From: Girardinichthys multiradiatus
Taxonomy: Eukaryota; Chordata; Actinopteri; Cyprinodontiformes; Goodeidae
Reading direction: 5' to 3'
Assembly (NCBI RefSeq): GCF_021462225.1
Contig: NC_061797.1
Location: 35,862,147 to 35,926,146 of the forward strand
Length of the DNA: 64,000 bases
The notes beneath the pieces were generated by a model that made no database searches, was not told the DNA's origin, and was given only the letters and a program-made list of their open reading frames with translations. The position numbers and the translations under genes are program-made. Shown here in pieces: positions 45,901 through 58,330 of the stretch; position 1 is the first letter of the stretch, and each line of letters starts with the position of its first letter.

Positions 45901-46697
45901 ACTGTATGCTTAGTCGTATCATGACTGTCATTTCACCATTTCACACATGCAGAATTGGATATATCGATGTATACTTGGGTTAATTTATGCTAAGGTCTGC
46001 AAAGAACTGGCTGCTTTTCCAATATCTGTTCAATTAGAATACTTATTGAAAACCTACAGCGTTAGATCTGCATTCATCCTGAAGCCATGGAGTACCCCAG
46101 CTTCTTGTAAAAATTACAAATCAACAACAAAACCACAATGAATAGCTCCCGACTGTCATGACAAGAGTTGAGGAAAGCCAAACTTAAATACATCACATCC
46201 AACAATTGACTTGATGTTAAATAAGATGTCTCCATTCCACCGCAAGTGTACTGAAACCGCTCAAGCTTACAAAACACATTGAGAGAGGACAGGAAAAGGG
46301 GACATTCAGCTTGCTCTGAGCATGCCCCTGGCAAACCTCCATCAGATATTGTTTGTGTTTAGCGCTCGGCTCTATGAAGAATTGATGAAGCTCTTTGGAA
46401 CAGTGCTATCATCAGGGCAGGAAAGAATCAGAGCATGGCAAAGACCACATCTCTGTCCCTACTGTGCACAGCTCCGGCCATTTATGAGAGCCATCCGTTA
46501 GCCCCAGCCTTAGAGGGTAACTTCTGCACGTATCCGAATTTGCTTCAGGAAGAAGGTGGATTTGAAAGAAAAAGAATGATATTAAACAAGATGAAACATG
46601 CTTATGATATTCCATGTTTCAATGACCTTCATTCAAGCAGTACAGTGACTGGCCAAAAATATATATATCATGTATTGTCTATATCCCCTTTTCTGTG
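45901..46697. other. Intergenic stretch, no gene recognised
   Basis: Mixed sequence with small overlapping frames on both strands. No supported gene or repeat. Confidence 0.4.
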
Positions 46698-46985
46698 CAG
46701 TCACGGTGGAGCTGGTGCCAATCTCGAGCTGTCATTAGGTGAGAGGTGGGGTACACCCTAGACAGGTCACGAGTCCAACACAGAGACAGAGGACAAACAA
46801 CCATCTACACACATGAGAGACCATTTAACCTTACTGTCATGATTTTGGATCATGGGAGGAAACCAGAGTACTCGGAGAAATGCACACATGCACGGGGAGA
46901 ATATACAAATGCCATGCAGAAAGATCCCAGGCCAGGATTCGTACCCAGGACTTTCCTGCTTTAAGGCAACGATGCTACCATCTGC
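46698..46985 (-). mobile_element. SINE (same family as 1709), minus strand, diverged
   Basis: On the minus strand it has 'tctttctgcatggcatttg', 'ctccccgtgcatgtgtg', 'ctggtttcctcccatgatcc' and 'gacctgtctagggtgtac'. Both ends are eroded. It lies beside AT-rich unique sequence. Confidence 0.75.
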
Positions 46986-48880
46986 AAAAGCAAAACGTGT
47001 TTTTCTCACAAGAGGAAAAAAAATCTAAAAAAGTAAATTTAGTCTCTTTTAAGACAAATAAAACAAGGTCAGAGGCAAAGCTTGAAGACAACATATAAAG
47101 AACTTATGGCAAACACACACACCCCCACACACACACCAAGCCGATCTTCTTACACGGCCTCGGCTGTAGGCTAACCACAATCCTCCTCCCTGCAGTTCTG
47201 ACCGCAAAGCAGTCAACAGAGGCACACTGGGCTTTATCCTGCATGACACGTTGGTCGATAATCATGCACACCACCGCATAGCACAACACCACTGTAACTG
47301 CGATACCTGGGTCTGCATGCCTGCCTCCCTGGCTGCATAAACAAACACGCCTGGACGGAGCCAAGCTTACCCTAAAAGTAATTCATAACATAGAAATAAG
47401 GACACATTTGTGAAACATTTGATTTGACATTTGGATGAATATGGGCTGCACAAAAAATATACTTTGCCTTTGAAGTTTACTTTGTTAGTAACATAAAAGT
47501 AGAAGGATATCTAAAAATGTTCACATGCCAATTTTTTATATACTGTTTATTACTTTATTTAAAGCTGGACTATAATTTAAAAAACAGCTGTGCAAAAGTC
47601 ATTTAAATTAGGGTACTATTTCTCTGTACACAGTCTTTAAGTTCTACTTTTAAAATAATAATTATTGAATAATTTTAAACAACAATCATACAAAATGTTG
47701 TTTCTGTCTGAGTGGATCCATCTCTGTTGATTGTGTACTTGAAAATATACTAACAATGCAGTTTTTGTTTTCAGACATATCTCATAAGTCATTTAGATTG
47801 CTTAACGAACTTGATAAAGGATGATAACAAACTGGAGATAGCGGACGGCAACTGAACATCTCTGAACCTTTGTTAATCAGGACCTACCTTCATCTCTTTC
47901 CGTGCTGACATACTGTAAAATGCAACCTGTGCCGTCCTCTGTTTTACCACTGTAATAAAACGTCTGATGGATCACAACCTACAAACCTTACACTGCAGCA
48001 CAGCATCAAAGACAAACTCTCACACAAACCTGCTGACACAGAAGTCCTTCATCTATAAACACATGTATTATACATATGTTTAAACATGATCAAAATATGG
48101 TCACATTAAAAGAATGCACTGCACTGCAATGCTTTTTCACGGTCAGTCAGGGACATCCGTTTTTCCATTTAGGATTGCAAATGTTTATAGATCTTAAAGT
48201 GTGATTCTTGACATTTTAAAAAAGAAATATGAAATATGTATGACATGCACAATAATCCTGATTTTTGCTATAATCAATATTCAATATAAGTTAGGATGAT
48301 AGCAGTGAAGAGAAATGTATGATTTTATAAAAGGAATGTCATAATAAAACCATTAGCTCCTATAATACATCATATTTATTAATTTATTAAGCTTTCTCTG
48401 TGAGCAGTAGGATTATTCACTCCGGATTGCCAGCTCTCCCTCTGTCTGCCACAACATAGGCAGAGAAGGCCTCAGCATCTTTGATGAAAGCTTTGATGAA
48501 ACAACAAAAAGAATGGATGATGTGAGAGGCAACAAACTACCAGTGAATCTGGAAATCAACAGCCCCACCTGCTGTTCCAATAGCTAATTGTGAGCAGCAA
48601 CAGTTTTCAAATATTTTTACAATTAAGAGTCTAAACAGAGCACTTAAAATGTTTAACGTAAAACAAAAAAAAAAGCTAATGCGAGGTTTCCTGCTGTTGC
48701 TGCTTTAAGTGGATGCCATCCTTTTTTTTTTACATTTTCTGTATCACTGTCATTTCTTGAACTGTTGATATTTAGTGATCTACTCAACACAGCCCTTCTT
48801 AAAAATCTGACACTGAAAAGAGTGACTGATGTAAAAATCCCTGTTATACACATTATACATTGTTTGTTCAATGTTTATGT
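46986..48880. other. Intergenic stretch, no gene recognised
   Basis: No supported gene. Part 47100-47370 is GC-balanced with a short CA tract; the rest is AT-rich. Confidence 0.4.
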
Positions 48881-48891
48881 AACAGATAACA

Positions 48892-48973
48892 TCCATCCAT
48901 TCATCGTCTATACACATTTATTCTTGCGGGGTTGCAGGGACCCTGGACAGGTCCCCAGTCCATCGCAGGGCTC
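48892..48973 (-). mobile_element. 82-bp SINE end with 11-bp target duplication
   Basis: A very short 3' piece of the 1709 family: GGAT tail (seen as 'atccatccattc' at its left edge) plus 'ctggggacctgtccagggtc'. AACAGATAACA at 48881-48891 recurs exactly at 48974-48984, so this tiny fragment was inserted as such. Confidence 0.8.
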
Positions 48974-49167
48974 AACAGATAACAGCAAAACATGTCAGTT
49001 ATGCCATAGTAGAAGAAAATCATAGAATCTCAAAAGGTGTTACTAAATATCATACTTAAAATAGTAAAAAAATGCTTTGTTACTTTTGGCCACTGCCTGG
49101 TTGGCTCATATTGAGCAATTTGTAGCGGTACCACTAGTTATGAAAAATGTTTTACACAACATATATA

Positions 49168-50587
49168 AGGTGCCATGCAAAATTATTTATACACCTTGAA
49201 TGTTTCACATTTTGTTAAAACAAAATAAAAATTTTAAATGTGTTTTGCAATGAATTTGTTTTTACCGCTCCAGTGCAAAACATTTGACCTCAGAAAATAT
49301 CCATCTATTCATAGTCTACATTTATGATTGCAGCAGTAGTTGGCCGAAACGCAGGGTACACCCTGGACAGGTCCATCATATACTTCAGAAATCCCCTAAT
49401 TGGTAGAGTCCAACTGTGAGTACGGTCATCTCAGCAGAAATAAAGCTGTTCAATGAAGACCTCTGAGGTTTTTTAGAGAATATTAGTGAACAAAAAATAA
49501 AACAAAGAAGACCAAGGAACACAGCCGACAGAACAGAGATAACAATATGGAGAAGTCGCAGGGTTAGATTATAAAAAGCAGAAGGCACCTCACAGACCAC
49601 TGTTCAATCCATCAAATGAAAATGGAAAGAGTATAGCACAACTCCAAACCTCCCAAGACATGGCCCGCCATTCTAACGAACAAGCCGAAAAAAAAGAGAA
49701 TGAAGCCGTGAAAAGACCCATTGTAGATGAAGGAGACGCAGAGATGCACAGGTCAGGTGGAAAAATCTGTTGGCAGAACAACTATTAGTTGTGCACTCTA
49801 GCATTTATGAAAGAGAGGTAAGAATATTCTGTAATATGTTATTTTTTTAAAGAAAGACTCAAAAAGCCCATTTAGAATATACTATTGACCAGGTAGGGGC
49901 AACGATGGAAGATTTTGAAGTTTTTAGGTTACATGTACTACACTATTTGTGGAAGAAAACCTAAAACTGTGAAACATGTTGGCGATATTTCATGCTGTCT
50001 TAATGCTCACCTTTAGCGGGGACAAGGAACAATGTCAGACTTGATAGGAACATGAATGGAGCTCTACACAGAGCAATCATAGGAAATCTGACTTAAAATT
50101 GGGTTGGAGGTTCATTTTACACAATATCCAGTATGACAACTTTAAACATACCACCAGTTACGATGGAATGGTTTAGATTAAAGCATAATCATGGGCTGAC
50201 ATAGCCTAGTCAGAGTCCAGACTGAAATCCAATTACGAACCTCTGACAAGACCTGAAACTGCTGTTCACAGTCGCTCTTCAATCTGACTGAGTTCAAGCT
50301 AAAAAATGGGCAACATTTTAGTCTCCTGAAATGTCAAAATGTTGTAGCAAAATGTGTTTTTTCTAAGTATGAAATTATTTAGACTGAGTAAAAATGAACA
50401 CCACACTTTATTGGTTTTTTTCAATATTGAAAATCGTATTATTTTCTGTGAACTTGACAACTATGCTATCCTTTGTGTGGGTCCATCAAATAAAGCCCCA
50501 ATAAAAACACATAAAAGCTTCTTGTTGTAACACAAAAAATCTGATCAGTGGTTTAAAAGATAAATAAATATTTTTTCAGGCAATGTA
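49168..50587 (+). mobile_element. Tc1-like transposon, nearly complete but dead
   Basis: The left end 'ggtgccatgcaaaattattt' and right end 'ttttttcaggcaatgta' are the eroded terminal repeats. Between them the transposase region is followed by 'aggaacacagccgacagaac', 'ccactgttcaatccatcaaa', 'ggaaagagtatagcacaact', 'tcccaagacatggcccgcca' and 'acaactattagttgtgcact'. Many indels prevent any long frame. A SINE piece is inserted near the left end. Confidence 0.75.
49298..49374 (-). mobile_element. SINE 3' fragment inside a Tc1 relic
   Basis: 'cctgtccagggtgtaccctg' on the minus strand and the 'gaatagatggat' tail identify a short piece of the 1709 SINE family. On its right the Tc1 sequence resumes ('catcatatacttcagaaatc'). 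Confidence 0.6.
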
Positions 50588-52819
50588 CATTTTTCTTTTA
50601 AATTTTGCATTCATTGCTGAAGCTCATTGTGTCCGTTTTGGTTGTATTCATTTTCCGAAAATGGTGTCAGCATTCCATTAAAACCTAGATCTAATATAGT
50701 TCAGTTGAAATGTCCTTGATTACCTTGAGAGAAGTTAACCATGTGAGATCGTGGTCAGTGCCGTAAAGTGGAGTGTACACACTCGGAGCTAAAAACAACA
50801 AACCTGGTGCCTTTTATCACATTGTCAAAGGCGGGCTGCTTTTCTCTTTATGGCCCTTTAAACCTTACAAACACAAACAAAGGGGAGTGTACGATCAGAT
50901 GCATGCACATGCCATCCATTATATGCAACCAACCAGACACAGTCCTACACGCACAGCCAAACACACACACATCAACATTTAAAAAATCAATTTGTACTCT
51001 TTGAAGTCCCAGAAAAGCAGAGCAAAAATGGGAGCCGGTCTGCACAGAGTGTCCGGCTGTCCCGGCCTCCGTCTGGACGGACTCAGACTCCCCTCGTGGC
51101 CTGGATTAAAGTGAAGCCTCTGATCCCATGTCAGTGGTATGAAACCACTTAGGAAATAGTCAGTCTCACATGCAAAGAATTTAACTCACAGTCCAAAACG
51201 CATACTGTGCAAATACATGAACAGGTATGCAAAAGGAACACACATGTGCAACCACAAACAAGCAACAAGAGGTGGTAAAAGGTCAGGACCTGAGAGACCA
51301 GCCTTGAGGGAGAAACAGCGTGAAGAAAAAGGGGAGTTAGGCACAGGAGGGTGAGAGCGGAAAGGGAGGATGATGACACTGGTAGAATCAGGTGAGAGGA
51401 GATGAAGACAGTCAGGATGATTTGGATTGGAGCACTGTTAAAGCATCCTCTGGCTATAGGGCGTATTAGTGTAATACCACCCATTTTACCTGGGTCAGAA
51501 CCCGCACATGAAACCTTAGAATGTTTAAAAGAAAATTGCATGCCATCAGGGACAGTTTTTTTTTCTTGTTTACCAACACAAACATACATGGTTTACATGA
51601 TTGCACTTTTATACTATCAATAAAATAGTAACATAGTCATGATTGCATTATTTGGCATCTGTGCTAATTAAATATTTATAAAAAAAGGGAAAAAAAATCC
51701 ATTCAAACATGGATTCTGATTGTTTGTGTGCACCTTCATCCCAGTGTCCAGGGAAACCCATTAGGGAATACCGAACACACGAGGATCAGATTGATTAGGA
51801 CCAAAGTTCTTTGGCGTCCAACTGAGGATTAAAGTGGTTCATAAATGTTTCATTTGAAGCCATGCATAGATCAAAAGTGAGAAGTTCTCACCTGCTCTTC
51901 CTCCTGCCTCATGTCATCCTCATTCAGCTGTTGGCCTTCAGCTGTAATATGACGAGAACTAAAGATTGTCTCATTCACAATTACAGGCCCTGCACCAGTA
52001 CCTCAACATCATTAGCTCTCTGTCTGTCAGTTCCCTAACAGGTTCCCACTAAAGTGGCCAAGGACTCTCTTTGCATTCTTAGCCATCAGGAACAAGAAAA
52101 AACAAAACTCTTTCTTCAACTGAAATCCTTGCGGTACTGTCATTTCACATTCCTCTTTACCTCATCTTTTTCCTCTTGCATCATCTTTACTCACCGTAAC
52201 CCATCTGTCTCTTTTCAGTCCACTTCAATCTTTGCCCTACTGTCTTCTCACTCTCTCCACCCTGTCTCCTCAGACATGCTCCCCAAAGTATCTGGTGAGA
52301 CCTAGGTCCAGTGCCGCTGGTCAGCAGGGGATTAACAAACATGGAGGATGGAAAATATGGGAGAACCAGTTTGCACTCATAGACGTACAGATAACTCACA
52401 CATTGGCAGAAACAAAAGCGTATTCAACACTCACCATGCACAGTCTCAAAATTTGCCTTGCTGAGAGGAATATTGATACACAGAACCTTTTTAATGCAGC
52501 TTATGTGAATTTAGAGATTAAAATGAAAAACCGAAAAGTATAATACATATATAGTTTATACAATACAATACTTGATGCATGAAGGATAAGATGTAGCCAT
52601 AAATGGTAGCAACGGTGACACTGGTCTCAGCAAATGGGCTGCGTGGGTAACTCTATCTGTGAAAGGGGAATACAGCAGCGGTTGGGTAATGGAAAGGTCA
52701 TTTAGCCAATCCCCCAGGTAAGGGGGGCTGGTCTGACACGGCTCGTTTGTCACAGTTCAATAGCTGCCACTCCAGGGAGTGTGAGGGAGAGACAAAAAAA
52801 TGAGTGGGAGAAGGCAGGG

Positions 52820-52821
<2 letters not shown>
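50588..52821. other. Intergenic stretch, no gene recognised
   Basis: No supported gene. The 146-codon minus-strand frame at 51149-51589 is leucine/serine/cysteine-rich from biased composition and has no recognisable domain. A GC-rich patch lies at 51030-51120. Confidence 0.4.

Positions 52822-52872
<51 letters not shown>
52822..52872. repeat. (GT)25 microsatellite
   Basis: Uninterrupted GT dinucleotide array. The histidine/threonine or cysteine/valine repeat frames across it are artefacts. Confidence 0.95.
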
Positions 52873-52873
<1 letters not shown>

Positions 52874-55181
52874 ATACTGCAACCCTGTTGTGTGAGAGTA
52901 TGTTCAACCCCTGTAAGCACAGCTGATTCCCAGGGCTTGTCCTTCCATTTGAGGCCTGAAACAGGGTCACAGTTAAGGCCAAGCACCACAGACTCAGACA
53001 TCAAGATGTAAAAACATGTAAGCCTTGACCTGGAACGATGGTTTTTTTCCTCTCTAAGTGGTAGATTGTTGTTTCTCCAAGAGGGAATTGTTACTCTCTT
53101 CCTGAACCCAGAGATCTTTGCTCTAGAATAATGGCAAACTTTAGGCTGGGATTTTTTATCAAGTATCAGAACCAAAATAACATGAGTTTAACTGCAGAGG
53201 AAAAAGATTACATGGGGGTTTAAGAACAAATTTCATATATGAAAATTTGTTTGTAGTGTTAATGTTATCTATTTAAAAATGTTTCCAGTTCTTCATTGGA
53301 AATTGTATATTAGTGTATTTTATTAATTTGCATTCAGTATATAATATTCAACCAAAGGCTGGATTTCACTGCTAGGCCCTGGATGCTAGAGTCAGCATGT
53401 GCTTAAGCAGTAACATAGCTGTCAAACAACATAACGGTCCCAACACACATATAATACACAATATAAATCCTACACTTGTATTACACTATTTTTTAACAAT
53501 TCATAAAAAACATTTAGATGCACATCAGAAACAGTTAAACAGGATCAAAATAATTATATAATATATGTGTGAGAGCATGTTTTGAAAGAGAAGTTTAATA
53601 TTTTTCTAGTTTGGCTTTTACTTAAACTTTAGTCATTTTATATTTTTCTTATCCATATTTTTAAATCTTATTTTCTTATTTTTCTATCATATTTTTTTAT
53701 AAGTTTATCATTCATTATCATAAATGAAATGTGATTGTGTATTTTGTTTTGTTTTTTACTATTTCAGGATTTTTAAACTAAAGTTTTTATATTACCAGTA
53801 TCTGTCTCTAGTGTTTTCTCATTTTTGACTGTAATTGTGTTCCCTCAGCTCTATGCTTTTTAATGAGATTGTATTTTAGTTGTTTAATGTTTTTTATTAT
53901 TTTATTTACTTTAGCCTTTTTTTGCTGTTATTGATTCTTTTTTCAATTTCTGTAAAGGACTTTTTGCTACACACAACTGTATGAAAAGTGACCTATAAAT
54001 AAACCGGGACTAACTGATGTTTTCTAATAATACTTCAGCTGAAAATCTTTATCAATTTCTAGAACTTTTTTAAGAAGCATAATGAGCTACAGGGATTTGT
54101 CATCCCCCAAAATATACAATCAACAATAAACAAATAAAACAATCAAAAACACTTTAACCTACCAAGTTCCATTATTCCAGTTATTCTCAGTTGGCTGTAT
54201 TGATTTGTTCTGTCCCTTTAACATGTCGTTAGGTGTGTGACAGAACGATCCCTGGGCTTCATGAGAGGCCCAAAGATTTTCACACATCTCATTGAGTGGC
54301 TGGTGAGAGACACCACAGTCTGTCCTTCTCCTCCTCTCTTTGAAAATCAATAAGATGCCTCTATGTGCTCATTCACGTGGATAAGCGTCTTCCCTGAAAA
54401 TGCCCAAGGCACAGATTTGTGTTTCTCTGAGCTCGACCGAGGAGATCTGGGATTTTGTCATCCGTCACCCCTTGGAGATTTAATAACTGTTGTTGGGTTT
54501 GATCCCTTTATTTTTACAGTGACTTTGATGTTTTGGTTTATGTCTCCCTCTTGTGGTCATTACAGGAAACTACATAAGCAGATGCCTTAGGAGATATTGT
54601 GACAAAAGCAAAGTCCGTTAAGCTAATTAAGCCTAATTATCATGCAGATTCACCTAAATAATTAGAATTTCATCATATCTAATTGTTTAAAAGGGTTATT
54701 AATACCCTTGGCAGATTTATGTATAAAATAGTCTTTAAAATGATAGTAAATCATTTGGTATTAACATTGCAGTTTTGAGTTCTTTTGCATTCTGTTTTTT
54801 ATTTAGATTTCCCTTTCTTGTGGAATGGGATGATTTCCCCTGCGTCCTGCAACCTCTGGCTGTGGTGTCGTTCTCCACTAAGTGCAGATCTGGACTAAAC
54901 AAATTTGCAACGTTTAGGTGGAGTGGAGCTTCAGAAAACATTTATCATTATTGGTAATTAAGTCCCTTGACTATAATATTATTTCATAAATGAATGACAG
55001 ATTAAAAAAAAAACAAGGAAAACTATTTTCATTCTCCATTTATGCTAGAATGCACCTCTCTGGGAAATACCAGCTTGTTTAGCAATGACCTTATGTGGCT
55101 TACCTACCTATTAGAGGTTCTCAATCATTGCCTGCTGGACAATTGCAAGTCAGAAGTCTCCCCCATGATTATGCAGGGTAG
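52873..55181. other. Intergenic stretch, possible conserved patch
   Basis: Very AT-rich at 53500-54000, then GC-balanced at 54160-54600, which has unique-looking sequence without repeat features. No gene is supported. Confidence 0.4.
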
Positions 55182-55807
55182 GGGCGCCCTAGTCCAGTCG
55201 TCCAGAGCTACTATCCCAAAACATCCGAACCAGATTAATGGCTCATTTCCAGGATTCTGCAGAGCTGTTGGACATGCTGATTAGAGGGTGACACGGGAGT
55301 GGATTTTCTCTCCTGTCCCATCCCGCTCCCACAGAAAAATGTCTTGTCCCATCCCAATCCCAGGCCAGCATAACGAAAAAAATCCTGTCCCGTCCCACTC
55401 CTGGTAAATTGACTCCCACTCCCGTCCCGCTCCCATTCAGAACGACTCCCACTCCTGTGCAACTCCCATTTTTGTTTTCTTCATTTAGTCTTTTGGCAAT
55501 TTCTTTCTTTGAAGGACCAGTTAGGTCCCTGTTTTTAGTTGAAGTAAAGGCCAGTTAAAGTAAAAAGAATAATAATGAAGAAATAATAAAATATTAAACA
55601 AGGAAACAGACCATGCCTATCTTAGTTGAATAAACAAAATGTACATAGTTGTATTTTACTCATTTATTAAGTGACTTTTTCCTTTGAACAATGACATTAC
55701 TTTTATGTTTCAAGTTGCTGAAACGAAAGAAAAAGTCACCTAGTAAGAGAACTGTACCTGTTGAACAAAAGGCCAAAAAGGCATTACCTTCACAATTTAG
55801 AAACTGT

Positions 55808-55930
55808 ACCTCAATGGTTCCCAGCCCTGGTCCTCAGGGACCCCTTCTCTGCAAGTTTTAGATGTGTCTGCTCCAGAACACCTGATTCAAATTCTGACAT
55901 GACCTCCTATACAGGCATCAAGAATGGAGG
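55808..55930 (+). mobile_element. MITE fragment within the hAT element
   Basis: 'ggttcccagccctggtcctc', 'ttttagatgtgtctgctcca' and 'cacctgattcaaat' match the arm layout of the palindromic MITE family that also surrounds the hAT. Only one arm is clear. Confidence 0.5.
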
Positions 55931-55965
55931 GTCAAACTGGACAAAATTAATATAATAAAATCATC

Positions 55966-56276
55966 ATTAAATAAATAAAGGTTGTGAATGTCCCATAAGT
56001 GAAGTAAATGTAACATGAAAGAAATGTAACATTAAATGTGCCATTAAATTAAAGGTACCATTTATTTATTTAATACATCATTAGAAACAATAAATGTACC
56101 ATTATATCATGAAATGGACTATTATGCAATTAAATATGCCACTGAATAATTAAGTATAATTTTAAAGACGACATGACGTAATTAGTGGTACACTTAATAT
56201 TTAATGATGTATTAAATAAATTGTACATTTAATGGTACATTCAATTTTTTTCTATTTCACAACATATTTATTTAAT
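55966..56276. mobile_element. AT-rich palindromic MITE within the hAT element
   Basis: Ends 'attaaataaataaaggttgt' and, inverted, 'attaaataaatatgttgtga' match. The interior carries inverted 'ttaatacatcatta' and 'aatgtaccatta' units, so most of the 311-bp element can fold back on itself. Confidence 0.6.
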
Positions 56277-56299
56277 ATCTTCCCTTTATGAAGCCTTTC

Positions 56300-56858
56300 T
56301 ACGAGGTCCGCGAGGGGACATGGGGAATGTTTTCTTTTTTGCGTTCTCACGCAATAGTCTTTGCGTTATTTCGCAATACTTTGTGGGATAGTTTCCAAAC
56401 CAGATAACTGCAAAATTGAAACAAACACTACACCTGTTTTGAGATTTATTGAGTTTTATTTTGAAATCAGCCTTAAATAAAATTATCTTCAAATGAGACT
56501 AAAAGACAGTTTATATCCACAAGCTGTCAAACAAACTACTGAACTCTGGACCATAAAACTGCACGAAACCACATCTGTGACACTTTATTTCCTTATTACT
56601 GCTGCATTTTGCACACCATTAGTGTTTTTGTTTTTATCGTGATTTGAACGGTTCTTCTTATCCTAAGCATTTCATCGCATTGTTTACTGCGTGTTAACCT
56701 GCATATGACAAATAAACCATATCAATGACATATCAGTGCTGTTTGTTTTATGAGCAGTTTATCATCTGTGCTGTTGCTCCAAAATGCCGAACGCAAAAGT
56801 ATTGCGTGGAGACGCAAAAGTAATAAATTTCCCCCATGACCCCTCACGAGCTTCCGTA
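56300..56858. mobile_element. MITE with GCAATA/TTGCGT subterminal repeats
   Basis: The left end 'tacgaggtccgcgagggg' and the inverted right end 'tacggaagctcgtgagggg' match imperfectly, followed on both sides by 'catgggg' and by repeats of ACGCAATA and TTTGCGTT type. It sits inside the hAT element. The exact termini and target duplication are uncertain. Confidence 0.5.
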
Positions 56859-57652
56859 CCTTACCTCTTAAATCTTTAGAGCACATGCAGCAATTTTGTT
56901 GGTCAGATGAGACTTGACACATGTTGGTACTTTTGGTTTGATGAATGAAGAGATGCAGGGCTGATTTAATCCAGAATATGTTTTACAAGTGTCCTTTAAT
57001 CACTGGTGAACTTGATTACAACTAAACACGTTTTATAAGCAGCAGACTGCGTGTTAAAACCGCTACATTCAACTCTCCTGAAGTTCGGTCATATTTGCGA
57101 CTTTCCTGTCAGCTCTATGAGTTTAATAGATAAGACCTTACTTCTGACTTTACGTTACAAATCCAATTTTACCAGGTCCAGTTCTTCACCTGCGTTTGCT
57201 TCCTCCATCCTGAACGCAGGTGGAAAACACCGAGCAGAAGCACTGTTGGCTTGTGGGTCGTGTAGTTCGTTTGACTCACATTATAGTATAGGCTTCTTGG
57301 AAAAAAACTACACAATGGCGGCGTCGATCCAAGTTTTTTTTTTTTCTTAAAGTTTATAACAAAGTCTCAGTTTTACATTTCCAAAGACAATTGATCCTAG
57401 TTTATTTTCCCTCCTATTGGTTAGCTCCCGCTCCCGTCTGCTCCCGTTCATTTTTTATCCTGTACCGTCCCAATCACGTGATCTTTACTGATGCTGTCTC
57501 CCGTCCCGCGGGTTTCCCGTGGGAATCCCGTGACCCGTGGGACTCCCGAAAAAATGTCAGCCTCTAATGCTGATGAGGGAAGTCAGGTGTGTTGGATAAG
57601 GGACACATCTAAAATTTGCAGGATAGTAGCTATCGAAGACTGGACTGGGGGA

Positions 57653-58330
57653 CCGCTTTCCTTAATATGTCCACAAAATAATATTTCTGCATGTAATATG
57701 AAAACACACTGAGAAAGTGAAATTTTGGGTTTCATTAGTCTTATTATTCCTCAAAATAAATGATTTTGTTGCTTTTTAAGTGTTAGGAGGAATTTTGGCC
57801 CTCTATTCAATCACAATTTACAGTAAATGCTTTGAGTTGAATCAATGAAATAAATTTACTTTTCAATGATATCCGAATTCACTGAGATGCACCGCAAAAA
57901 CTTATATGCCAGTTGTAATTACTTGTTTCTGGCTAAGCATTTCAGTCACCTGCAAGAGTTAGTTCTGTGCTCTGGAGATAAATTGTCTGTAATTTTGGTT
58001 TTTTTATAGTTTGAAAGCCTCATGGAGAAGGTTCAAAAGAAAAAGGTTAATTTGTTCAAGAGGACCATGGAGGTATGACACTAAAATAACTTCTCAGTGT
58101 AGGAATCAGTTCACTCAGCAACTTTATTCCTTGGTAAGTTACATTTACTCATTCCACAAATTGGCTAAACTTAAAGTAATGGATTTTAAATGCGAAAAAT
58201 CTAAATAATAAATAATTTTACATAAGTAATTAAAAAAAGAACTGACTCAAATGCCTCATTAACATACACATTAAAATATAGATTAGAGAATATTTTTAAA
58301 TAAAATGGTTTAAACTATACAGTTAAGCCC
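57653..58330. other. Intergenic stretch with exon-like block
   Basis: AT-rich single-copy-looking sequence. The exon-like block at 58010-58072 is described separately. Confidence 0.4.
58010..58072 (+). other. Exon-like 63-nt block (weak candidate)
   Basis: Preceded by 'ttttggtttttttatag' and followed by 'gtatgac'. One frame is open and gives FESLMEKVQKKK then VNLFKRTME, a lysine-rich helix-like peptide of 21 residues. The length is a multiple of three. No partner exon was found on the plus strand, so this may be chance. Confidence 0.25.

Larger units (their letters stand above)
55282..57566. mobile_element. hAT-type DNA transposon, non-autonomous, 8-bp target duplication
   Basis: Termini are TAGAGGGTGACA at 55282 and its inverse TGTCAGCCTCTA ending at 57566, one mismatch. 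ATGCTGAT at 55274-55281 recurs at 57567-57574: an exact 8-bp target duplication, as produced by the hAT superfamily. The subterminal regions are full of CTCCCGCTCCC-like repeats (55310-55470 and 57420-57545). No transposase frame is present; the interior is occupied by other small elements. Confidence 0.85.
55182..57652. mobile_element. Palindromic MITE split by a hAT element
   Basis: The left half 55182-55281 ('agtccagtcgtccagagcta') and the right half 57575-57652, read as its reverse complement ('agtccagtcttcgatagcta'), are the inverted ends of one small element. Both contain a 'gctactatcc' block. Its centre, ATGCTGAT, was duplicated when the hAT element jumped in. Confidence 0.7.

Noticed and set aside
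51149..51589. 146-codon minus-strand open frame
   Set aside because: Leucine, serine and cysteine-rich from biased composition, no domain, no splice or promoter context.
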